The notes under the pieces are model-generated. The model was not told the origin of the DNA. It did no database searches and saw nothing but the letters and a program-made list of their open reading frames with translations. A DNA stretch of 64,000 bases from an uncultured Prevotellaceae bacterium (GTDB taxonomy: Bacteria > Bacteroidota > Bacteroidia > Bacteroidales > Bacteroidaceae), in NCBI GenBank assembly GCA_900318815.1, contig ONMA01000026.1, positions 1 through 64,000 of the forward strand. The letters run 5' to 3'. Shown in pieces: positions 41,297-49,700 of the stretch. Each line of letters starts with the position of its first letter. Positions within the stretch are counted from its first letter, which is position 1. Position numbers and translations under genes: made by a program.

Positions 41297-43261
41297 TTAC
41301 CAAATCCTGATTCGTTTCTCGGGTGCAAGGTAGAGCTTGTCGGTGGGCTTCACGTCGAAGAGCTCGTACCAGTCGTCGGTATTCGTCACGACGCCATTAA
41401 CACGCTCACGGAACAAGGAGTGCTCGTCCTTTTCAATGCCGTTAGCCTCATCGCCAAGGGTTCTTCCCTTTGCATGAGCCACATTCCACTTGCCACACCA
41501 CAAATAGGCATATGCCTCGTAGAAGCGCTGCTGCTGCAGGCGGAGCTGCTCTCCCTTGAATCCCTGTTTCTTCAGATGCTTCATGTAGCTGTCGTAGGCC
41601 AGGAAGAATCCTCCAAGGTCGGCCACGTTCTCAGCCACAGTAAAGGCACCGTCGTTTTTCAGGCCCGTCTCAAAGGGCATCACATCGAACGTGCTGTAGT
41701 AGTCGATGAGCTGCTGGGAACGCTTCTGGAACTCCTGCCTGTCGGCATCAGTGGCCCAGATGTCCTGAAGGTCACCTATCTTATTCCATTTGGCGCCATC
41801 GGTATCGAAGCCGTGGGTGATTTCGTGTCCCCAAGCCATCATGTTGGCATAGTTGTGGGCATCGCTCGCCTCTGGGCTATAGGTAGGAGCCAGCATGAAC
41901 GCAGGATAGATGAACATGGCATTGTAGTTGCCAATATAGAATGAGTTGACAATAGTGAGGGGCCTGCCTATTATCATGACATTGTGGAAAGCGGCTTTCT
42001 GGTTAGGCATACCCACCAACTTGCATTTCAGGCTGATGCTTGCACGGCGAAGAGCCATCACGTCATCGAGCGTAGTCTGCTCCTGGCTGAGGTCTGCCAA
42101 GCCCTCTTCGAACCACTCGTCGGGTGCGCCGATGTTGAACTTCATCGCATCGAGTTTCTCGATGGCATTCTGCTTGGAGGCGTCGCTCATCCACACATTG
42201 TTATATATGCGCTCACGGAACGTCTGGCGCAGCTCCTCGGCATATTGCGTCATGAGCTGCTTCTGGGCGTCGGAGATAAAATGCTTTGCAAACTCATACG
42301 ACTGTTCGTAATTCAGGTATTTCCCTGCGAAGTTTTCCACTGCTTGCTTGTGGGTAAGCGAAGAGCCTTCTGCTGCGTTGACGGCTTGCAGGGCGGCATC
42401 GTCAAAATAGAGGGCGTCCTGGTTCAGAATTTCTAACAGACCTACTTTCCATTCTTCTACAGATGAATTTTGCATCATCAGCGTCGCTTGCATGTTCTGC
42501 TCTACTGATCCGGCTGTAATCACATCGGGATTAGCGTCGGGCAGGTAAACGTTGTCGAGCGAAATGCCGAGCTCCTGGAAGATGGTGACCAGCATCGGAT
42601 ATTTCCCGTTGTCGAAGCCACGGGTGGAGGCTCCAGTCAACGGGCGTACCTTTGCCATGAGGCCGGGATTGTTGGCCAACTGCCACGACAGGCTTTCCTT
42701 CATCAGACTGTTGGGCGTGTGGTCATTGCCTGCACGTCCCTGGAGCATGACGCCTATCTTGCCGCCTATTGAGAATATGGCCAGGTCAAGAGGAGCAGAA
42801 TAGCCCTCTTTCATGAGCTGTCCGATTAGTTTCCAAGTCTCTTCCTTTGTGGTGAGGGCATTCACGCGATCGATGGCACTCTGCAGTTTTGCCTTCTGTG
42901 CGGCTATGGTTGCCGCGTCGGTCTTTTCTGCATCAGCCAGTATTTTCACCTTCGAGGGTAAAATCAGGGCAGCCTCGCGCTTCGTCATCTCGTCGGCCAG
43001 TTCACCCATGAACAGTTTCTTGAACGAATTGGCTTCGTCGACTGTAGTATTATTCCAATAGCCGCCATTACAATACATGAAGAAGTCGTCGCCCGGACGG
43101 ACGCTTGTGTCCTTGTTGGCATCGGCTTTCCATGCTTTGTCATCTACTACTGGTGACGTGTCGTCATCATTGTCATTGTGAGAACATGCGGTCATCACAG
43201 TCATGGTCATTGCGCAGCCAAGGATGGCTGCAAGTGTCATAAAATACTTTTTAGTCATCAT
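41297..43261 (-). CDS. M13 family zinc metallopeptidase (neprilysin/PepO-like) lipoprotein
   Basis: A 654-residue lipoprotein (lipobox MTAC, Cys26 after MMTKKYFMTLAAILGCAMTM). The peptidase signature WGHEITHGFD (HExxH near residue 477), the third zinc ligand in ENVADLGG, and NAMFIYPAFML (the NAxY/F-type substrate-binding strand) are present; the C-terminus ends in R-I-R-I-W where the family usually has CxVW. M13 enzymes cleave short peptides on the amino side of hydrophobic residues; this one would face the periplasm or cell surface. Length matches the family. The adjacent, convergent LytTR gene ends about 290 bases away. Confidence 0.92.
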   Translation of the reverse strand: MMTKKYFMTLAAILGCAMTMTVMTACSHNDNDDDTSPVVDDKAWKADANKDTSVRPGDDFFMYCNGGYWNNTTVDEANSFKKLFMGELADEMTKREAALILPSKVKILADAEKTDAATIAAQKAKLQSAIDRVNALTTKEETWKLIGQLMKEGYSAPLDLAIFSIGGKIGVMLQGRAGNDHTPNSLMKESLSWQLANNPGLMAKVRPLTGASTRGFDNGKYPMLVTIFQELGISLDNVYLPDANPDVITAGSVEQNMQATLMMQNSSVEEWKVGLLEILNQDALYFDDAALQAVNAAEGSSLTHKQAVENFAGKYLNYEQSYEFAKHFISDAQKQLMTQYAEELRQTFRERIYNNVWMSDASKQNAIEKLDAMKFNIGAPDEWFEEGLADLSQEQTTLDDVMALRRASISLKCKLVGMPNQKAAFHNVMIIGRPLTIVNSFYIGNYNAMFIYPAFMLAPTYSPEASDAHNYANMMAWGHEITHGFDTDGAKWNKIGDLQDIWATDADRQEFQKRSQQLIDYYSTFDVMPFETGLKNDGAFTVAENVADLGGFFLAYDSYMKHLKKQGFKGEQLRLQQQRFYEAYAYLWCGKWNVAHAKGRTLGDEANGIEKDEHSLFRERVNGVVTNTDDWYELFDVKPTDKLYLAPEKRIRIW

Positions 43262-43369
43262 ACTATTTAATTAAGTGCTTACACTTTGGAAACATATTAA
43301 CCTACAAGGTCGCAGCCACAGCCCCAAGAGGCATGGCCGCGACCAATTAAAAAGGGCAGTGGCAATTTC

Positions 43370-43666
43370 TTACTCACCGTAAACACGAGTCGTGTGCTTG
43401 ATCACGAGACCCAGGAAGATGCTCTTGTCGATGTACTCAACCTGAGAAATCTTCTTGATACCACCGTTCTCGGCAGCCTTCTGGATGTTGTTCTGCTCAC
43501 CCTGAGAGCTCCACAAGCCCAGGATGTAAGTAGATTGAGCCTCACCCACCTTCGGACCCACGGGACCTTTCTCGGCGATAGCGGCACCACTGTTGATTGT
43601 TGCGCAGCTGCACATCATGCTGGCCACGAGTGCTGCAGAAGCAGCAAAAGAAATCATTTTCTTCAT
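43370..43666 (-). CDS. TRL-like family lipoprotein
   Basis: A 98-residue protein starting MKKMISFAASAALVASMMCS followed by C-A-T, with lipobox around Cys19-21. The body (GPVGPKVGEAQSTYILGLWS, GGIKKISQVEYID, GLVIKHTTRVYGE) matches the TRL-like (tRNA-associated locus protein) family of small bacterial lipoproteins, whose function is unknown. It is upstream of the M13 peptidase with a 109-base gap, so may share a transcript. Complete length for the family. Confidence 0.8.
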   Translation of the reverse strand: MKKMISFAASAALVASMMCSCATINSGAAIAEKGPVGPKVGEAQSTYILGLWSSQGEQNNIQKAAENGGIKKISQVEYIDKSIFLGLVIKHTTRVYGE

Positions 43667-43779
43667 AACTTTTAATTTTTAAATTGTTAATATTAAGTGA
43701 TAAACACTCACGTTTGTTGTTGTAGACCCTTTGAGGTAGAGCATATCATGCTCATCTTTTTTATATAGTATGTAATATC

Positions 43780-43923
43780 TTAATAATCGCCATCTTGGTC
43801 ACCGAAACCGCCGTCCTTCCAGTCGATTCCTTCGCTGTTGCTTACGCCCTTGGCATAACCGTCAGGGCTGCTACAGATGATGTGCTGTTGCTGCAACTGC
43901 ACTACTCGCATAGCGGGCTTCAT
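43780..43923 (-). CDS. Tiny acidic peptide, fourth member
   Basis: A 47-residue protein (starting MKPAMRVVQLQQQHIICSSP, then DGYAKGVSNSEGIDWKDGGF and a D-Q-D-G-D-Y end). Its ATG overlaps the TGA of the upstream MABP-like gene (ATGA), indicating translational coupling. It shares layout with the peptides at 10983, 15877 and 16408: short basic start, Q-rich hydrophobic middle, S-S or G-S, then an acidic Gly/Asp/Trp tail. It is the last gene of the S8-adhesin-C11 block. Function unknown. Confidence 0.75.
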   Translation of the reverse strand: MKPAMRVVQLQQQHIICSSPDGYAKGVSNSEGIDWKDGGFGDQDGDY

Positions 43924-44435
43924 ATGTTGAGGTCACAGGCATAGAAGATGTTGCCGTTGGGGCCTACGCTGTAGACCGACTCATTATTGATGGTGATGCT
44001 CGTGATGGCGCGGGCGGGAGAGAAGTTGGTGTTGTCCGTGGTGTAATAGACAAAGATATACTTGCCCGACGCTCCTTTATTCAGGTCTCCCTTGGACTCT
44101 TCGAAATCGTCGTCACCATCGCAGGTTGCACGTCTATAGGTACGTCCGTTAAGGATAAAGCTGTCTTCAGAAGTATTTGTATCGCTGGACCAAAGATATA
44201 AGTCCGTGATAGCCTCTTCTACATTCGTGCCCGTCTTGTAGAGCAGGTAAATATCGTGGCTACTGTAACCACAACCTTTGTTCAGGTCGTAGTCGATGAG
44301 TTTCCACCCTTGGGCTTGGTACGTGCTTTCTAGACTGCTGACTTCGCTTGAAGAGTAAGCGCCTATCACCATCACGTCGGTGACATACTCTGTTGCCTGT
44401 GCTTTCAGTCCTGTTAGCATCATCGCCGACAGCAA
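43920..44435 (-). CDS. Secreted MABP-like domain protein
   Basis: The 171-codon frame encodes a single domain with TEYVTDVMVIG, YDLNKGCGYSSHDIYLLYKT and AITDLYLW, also found at the N-terminus of the 1640-aa protein at 51659. The repeated DLNKG.G/LYKTG.. pattern resembles a beta-prism of the MABP kind, seen in some secreted and membrane-associated proteins (inference). The first residues MLSAMMLTGLKAQA are the end of a signal peptide; an upstream ATG (ATGAGAAAACG) is out of frame by one base in an A-run, and adding one A would give MRKTIFLFAALLSAMM. So either an indel or an alternative start is involved. Confidence 0.65.
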   Translation of the reverse strand: MLSAMMLTGLKAQATEYVTDVMVIGAYSSSEVSSLESTYQAQGWKLIDYDLNKGCGYSSHDIYLLYKTGTNVEEAITDLYLWSSDTNTSEDSFILNGRTYRRATCDGDDDFEESKGDLNKGASGKYIFVYYTTDNTNFSPARAITSITINNESVYSVGPNGNIFYACDLNI

Positions 44436-44486
44436 GGCTGCAAAAAGAAAGATCGTTTTCTCATTTCGTTTATATTCATTGATTTC

Positions 44487-46055
44487 TTATTCAAGGGGAT
44501 AGTGTATCTGTGCAGGACTGTCGTAGGCTGGCAGCTGTTTGTTCAGCTTCAGCCAGCGGCTCCAGCCTGTTGCCTTGTCGAAAGCCAGCTGCTCGTAGGT
44601 GTTCTTTAGCATGGAAGGCCAGGTGGTAACCTCTGGCTCTGCTACGCCAGTCGTGTATTTCTCCAGTTTGCCATCGGCATAGTAAATATCGTACCCATCC
44701 AGTTTCTTTGGGTTTTTCCTGTCATAGTTGTAAATATAGTATTTACCCTCTACACCCAACATGACGCTGCAGTCAACCGACAGGCCTTTCTTCATCAGGA
44801 AATCGCTACAATACTGGCTTACCAGGCAGTTGTTGAATGATGTGGCCAACTCGTAGTAGAAAGAATCGCCGTAAACCTCGGACAGTGTATTTACGATGTC
44901 CTCGACGTAATCTACCAGGTCGTAGCCAGGAAGGGAGTTGTTCACCTTGAAGGCGTATTTGGTGATGGAATCAACCTTTGCCTTATTACTTTCGTCGGCG
45001 TATGCGGCCACGAGCTTGTCAACAAACACTTTGAACTTTTTGCCAAAGGCATCGAGGTTCTTAGTGCGGGTAACGGTCATGTCGTGATAGTCCCACTTTG
45101 AATCTTCAATCCCTGCTGCAACTTGTGCCTCAGCATCTTTGTCCCATTTCTCAACGCTGGCCTTGTTGAAGTTCTTCAAGGTGGTTTCAATGTCATCGGT
45201 ATTCTTTGCCAGTTCATCTATCAGTAACGAATAGCTGCCACCAGCCCCAGGCACCACGAATGTTGACAGGATGTAGTAGTCGGTAAGTTCCTTCAACTCG
45301 AACTGATACTCAATGGTGTTCATGAGGCAGGCATCAAGATAAACAACGTCCATGCGGGCATTGGCACGACCAATGGCATACTTCAGGGACGAAGCGCTGA
45401 AACTGGTAGTAGGTTGGTGAACTTTATCAAAGACTACGCCTCTGGTTCGTGTCGGAACTTCAAATGTAAGGTCGGTGTGTGGCTGATAGCCGCCGCCGTG
45501 GTCGCTTATGATAAGGATATAGTGCTTGGCAGGACAAGCTTTAGCTGCCCAGTTTATGAAGTTGGTCAGTGAATCGGCATTGGCTACATAGCAGTTCTTA
45601 GCGCCATAAATATTTTCCTTGTTTATCAGAACATTAACATCTGGATCCTGGACAGTGTTATCAACGATGAAACGCACGGTCTGCAGTTCCATTTCCTTAG
45701 TTAGTTTTACCTGTTCGGCGGTTGAGGGGTCAACGTCCCCATCTTTAAACAAATTGTCAAGCCAATTTTCCTGCAATTTTTCTACAGACGAGTACTTGTA
45801 CTGGCAGGCAATCTTCACCTTTTTGTAGCTTTCTTCCTTACCGTTGTAGAAATCCACCATGTTTTTTAAGATACAATCGTCAAGATTGTCACCTCCATAG
45901 CCATAGAACAGGATGGCATACTCTGTCTGTTCCGTCGGGCTGTCAGGACTTGCGGTATTGTCATTATCATCACTTGTACAGGCGGTGAAAACCGATATCG
46001 TCATTGCGCAGCTAAAGATGGCTGCGAGTTTCATCAAATACTTTTTAATCATCAT
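44487..46055 (-). CDS. Clostripain-family (C11) cysteine peptidase lipoprotein
   Basis: A 522-residue SPII lipoprotein (lipobox FTAC, Cys26). The C11 catalytic dyad is evident: His near residue 185 in LIISDHGGGY and Cys near 242 in VVYLDACLMNTIEYQFEL. C11 enzymes such as fragipain cleave after Arg or Lys and activate other secreted proteins. It is 25 bases downstream of the 210-residue lipoprotein gene and upstream of the MABP-like gene, within the block that also has a subtilase and an adhesin-like protein. The C-terminal ~150 residues are unassigned. Confidence 0.88.
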   Translation of the reverse strand: MMIKKYLMKLAAIFSCAMTISVFTACTSDDNDNTASPDSPTEQTEYAILFYGYGGDNLDDCILKNMVDFYNGKEESYKKVKIACQYKYSSVEKLQENWLDNLFKDGDVDPSTAEQVKLTKEMELQTVRFIVDNTVQDPDVNVLINKENIYGAKNCYVANADSLTNFINWAAKACPAKHYILIISDHGGGYQPHTDLTFEVPTRTRGVVFDKVHQPTTSFSASSLKYAIGRANARMDVVYLDACLMNTIEYQFELKELTDYYILSTFVVPGAGGSYSLLIDELAKNTDDIETTLKNFNKASVEKWDKDAEAQVAAGIEDSKWDYHDMTVTRTKNLDAFGKKFKVFVDKLVAAYADESNKAKVDSITKYAFKVNNSLPGYDLVDYVEDIVNTLSEVYGDSFYYELATSFNNCLVSQYCSDFLMKKGLSVDCSVMLGVEGKYYIYNYDRKNPKKLDGYDIYYADGKLEKYTTGVAEPEVTTWPSMLKNTYEQLAFDKATGWSRWLKLNKQLPAYDSPAQIHYPLE

Positions 46056-46079
46056 ACAAAATAATAATCGTTATATTCG

Positions 46080-46712
46080 TTATCTGCCCCAGAATGTGCT
46101 GTCAACGGGAGTATCACTGATGTGGATGCCATCCACGTCTTCGAGGTTGGTGTTGGTGGTAGGTAATTGCGTAGAAAGCTTCTTCACGATTTCAGCCTCC
46201 TTCTCGGTATCGGCCTTGGCGAGCGTACCGGAATAGTTGTCGTTGGTCACCGTCATACTACCGTCGGTGTAGTTCATGCTCGTGTTGGATACATCGGTCA
46301 TCCCGTCGCCATAACTGCCGCTGCCGTCGTTGCCGCTGCGGGTTAGTACCTCGCTTTCACCTGTGAGGGGATCACTGAGCATCAGACTGCCGTCGTCGAG
46401 CATGCGCCAGTTGAAGCTGGCTTCCTCAGGACCGCCATAGACAGCCAGTGGTATATAGCCTGTGGCACTGAACACGGCCAGGTAGATGCAGCCAGTATGG
46501 TTGGTCTCAAACTCCACGGCCAGCAGCACACGACTGAAGGGCTCGCCTTCATCCGTCACGTCGGAATATTCAAACTCGTCCCACCACAGGCCGACAAGTC
46601 TCTGTTCCAGGGCATTAATATCAACAGCGGATGAATTGTCATCACTCGAGCAGCCCGTCATTCCCATCAGGAGTATTGTGGCTGTACATATTGTAAAAAA
46701 TATCTGTTTCAT
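46080..46712 (-). CDS. Lipoprotein of unknown function
   Basis: A 210-residue SPII lipoprotein (MKQIFFTICTATILLMGMTG then Cys21). Residues about 35-135 (LVGLWWDEFEYSDVT, VLLAVEFETNHTGCIYLAVF, FNWRMLDDGSLML) look like a lipocalin-like small barrel (G-x-W start, alternating strands), followed by a linker rich in Ser/Thr/Asn/Gly. No family is recognised. It sits between the large adhesin-like gene (24-base gap) and the C11 peptidase gene (24-base gap), consistent with one operon. Confidence 0.75.
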   Translation of the reverse strand: MKQIFFTICTATILLMGMTGCSSDDNSSAVDINALEQRLVGLWWDEFEYSDVTDEGEPFSRVLLAVEFETNHTGCIYLAVFSATGYIPLAVYGGPEEASFNWRMLDDGSLMLSDPLTGESEVLTRSGNDGSGSYGDGMTDVSNTSMNYTDGSMTVTNDNYSGTLAKADTEKEAEIVKKLSTQLPTTNTNLEDVDGIHISDTPVDSTFWGR

Positions 46713-46736
46713 TGTTGCTTCTTTTTTAACTTCTGA

Positions 46737-49700
46737 TTATTTTATCACGACCTTTATACCCTTATTAATATACACTCCCTTCTGCGTGGGCTTGCCGTTG
46801 AGCTTGCGGCCATCAAGTGAGTACCAGCCTTCAGCTTCATTGTGAATTGTAAATTGTGAATTGTGAATTGAGATCATTCCCATGGTCTCGTCGCCCTCGC
46901 CGAAATCGATACTGTAGCCAGTGAGGCTGCGCGTCAGCTGTGCCGTGTCACCGATCTTGAAGTAGGCACGCTGTGCGCCGATGCCTGCACCCTTGTTGGG
47001 ATAGTAGAGCGTGTTCTCGCCGCCCATCAGCAGGATGCTCACGTTCTCGCTGTCGAACGTAGTGCTCTTGTACGTTCCCATGAAGCGCACACGGCTGTCG
47101 CCGGCAGCGCCGTTGTCATAGCTGCGGTCGGTCGCATCGATGAGTACGCCGTTGAACACGGGGTTGCTCAGGTTGTCGCCGCTGGCCCACTTAATTATAT
47201 AAGGTGTGCCGGCCACCAGCGTCTTCACAGGTTCGCCGAACGTCAGGTTGAGCGTGGTGCCAGTGATGCTGGCTCCGCTGAGCGGACGGGCTACGGCACC
47301 TTCGAGAGGAGAATCCTCAAGCACGACATCAAAGGGCAGGCAGAGGGTGTTCCACTTGCCGTCCTTGTAGAGCGTGCGGTCAGTGAGGGTCACGTTGGCC
47401 AGGTAGCCGTTCTTGTCGCTGATGGTCTGGCTGTTGTCAGCAGCGTCGGCCAGGCTGATGGCCTCGGGCACCATGATGTAGAAGAAATGTTCATTGTTGC
47501 CGAACTTCAGGCCGTTCTCGCAGGCCGTGATGAGGCTCACGTTGTGGAAAGTACCCTCAGCACCGAAATTAGCGGGCTTCGTTGCGTAAGCGACAATCTC
47601 GTTGCCTTGCTTCGTGCCTAAGGGTTCCGAATAGAAGCAGTTGGTGATGGTGATATTTTTGGTATTTTTTTCTCCCGATATAGCGAAGGTGGCAAAGTTT
47701 TTGGCCGTTTTCCGATATGTTACCGACGTTTCTTCAGGGATAAAGAGGCTGTTCTTAACGATGACCGATGCGCCATTGCTGGACTTATTCAAGCCCACAA
47801 AGCCGCCAAACCCATAGCCGTTCTGACCCCTCAGTTTGCCATAGAAGAGGCAGCCATCGATGGTAGTAGTGCCACTGTAGACGGTGCTGATTAGTCCGCC
47901 GTCGTAGTCTATTTCGTGTCCGCAGTCGCCGAGGATATCCGTGTTGGAGCGGCAGTTGGTGAAGGTGCAGGTGCCATCGACTTGGGCGGCGATGCCGCCA
48001 ACCCTCGCTTCAACGGTAATAATACGACCTGCAGTGTGGAGGTTCTTGATGGTAGCATCTTCGATATAACGGAAGGGAGCACAGTAGTCAGCCGGATAAC
48101 TGCCTAAGAAGGTCAGTGTGTGTCCACCGCCGTCGAAAGTTCCCTTGAACTTGTGGCTATCGGATGTACCTGCCATGAGTCTGATAGGATGCTCATCCGT
48201 GCCTATGTTGGCCGTCAAGGTCACCGTCTTGCCGCTGTAGGACTCGATGCCGTTGTTGACTACGGCGCAGAACTTAGCCCAATCGTCGGCCGAGGCAATG
48301 GTAGTCGGAGGTTCGGACATCGGCAAGATGCGTATTGGACAGGGGCTCATGGTCAGCGTGTAGGGGTTTCCGCTGCCGGTCAAGCTGCCGTCGCTGACGA
48401 CGTAGCCATTAGCAGAGCCTGTAAGGTTGAGCTTGACCTGATTACCCTCACCTGCGTAAATGACGGCAGAGCCTTCACGGATGTAACAGCCGTTGTAGAA
48501 GGTCAGTCCGCTCATATTATACGAAACGGTGGGATTACCGTATGGCACTGCCGTTACACCTTCGATGGCAGTGGCGGGATAGAGCTGCCGTCCGTTGGAA
48601 TACTTATTCGGGTACCAGTTCGGATCGGGCCTATGGGGTGTATAATTGGTGCCGTCGCACAGCTGACAAGTATAATAGCTGTCGTAGGTATCCACGCCGT
48701 TGCGGGCGAAGGTGGCACTTAGGCTATCGCCTACGGTGATCTCTGCCGGGTCGAAGACCGAATTGTAGATGGTGGCCGTTCCGGCGCGCCAGCCGATGAA
48801 GCCGCCGCAGTGGGTAGTGAGGACACTGTCTTCGCTGAGCATACGGCCGTCGAAGAGGCAACCTCGGATGGTCAGGGTACCATCGTTGTTAATTCCCACC
48901 AGTCCGCCGTGTGTTCCATCGCCGGCCGTATGGCTATGAATGGCCACGCTGAAGCGGCAGTTCTCGATGGTTACGTCACCCGACTGGTTGGCCACGATGC
49001 CTGCAGCATACTTGGCCGAGGTATGGATGTCACCTGCTACGTGCAGGTTCTTAAAGGTACCGCCATTGACGTATCGGAATGGGGCGGCGGCATCCTCGTT
49101 AATGAGGCTCGCTCCCGAGCCGTAGCTGACGTTCAGCGTATGGTCCTTGCCGTCGAAATGACCTGTGAAGCGATGGGCTGCCGAGCCAATCATGGTGGCC
49201 ACCTGAAGATCGGTACAAAGCTCGAAATACTGTCCTGTTCCTAGATCACCATGCTCAACCTCCTGAGCGATGTAGTTCCATTGCTCGGTGGTCATGATCT
49301 GGTAGGGTGAGTCCTGTGTGCCGTTGCCCGCCATGCCGCTTGTGGCCTCTGTTTCAACGGTAATCACATAGTCGGTTGCCGTCGCAGGATCGATGGTGAA
49401 AGAATAGCTGCCTGTGGACGTTCCCACTTCGGTGCCGTTCACCTTGACGCTTCTCACGTGATTGGTAATGTCGGTGTTGTTCACAATGAAATTCACCGTT
49501 CCTGCCGGAGCAAAGCGCAGATTCTCGAAGTTGACTCCATCCGACGTATAGTCAACGGTCACACCCGCCGGTATGTCCTTGAGCGAGACGGAATAGACTC
49601 TCGTCACATTGCTGTTGCCGGTGTCAGAGAACGGATGGTAGTAATAGCATCTCTCGATAATGGTAACCCCTCCAGTGCTTCCGAAGACCGGTCCGACATT

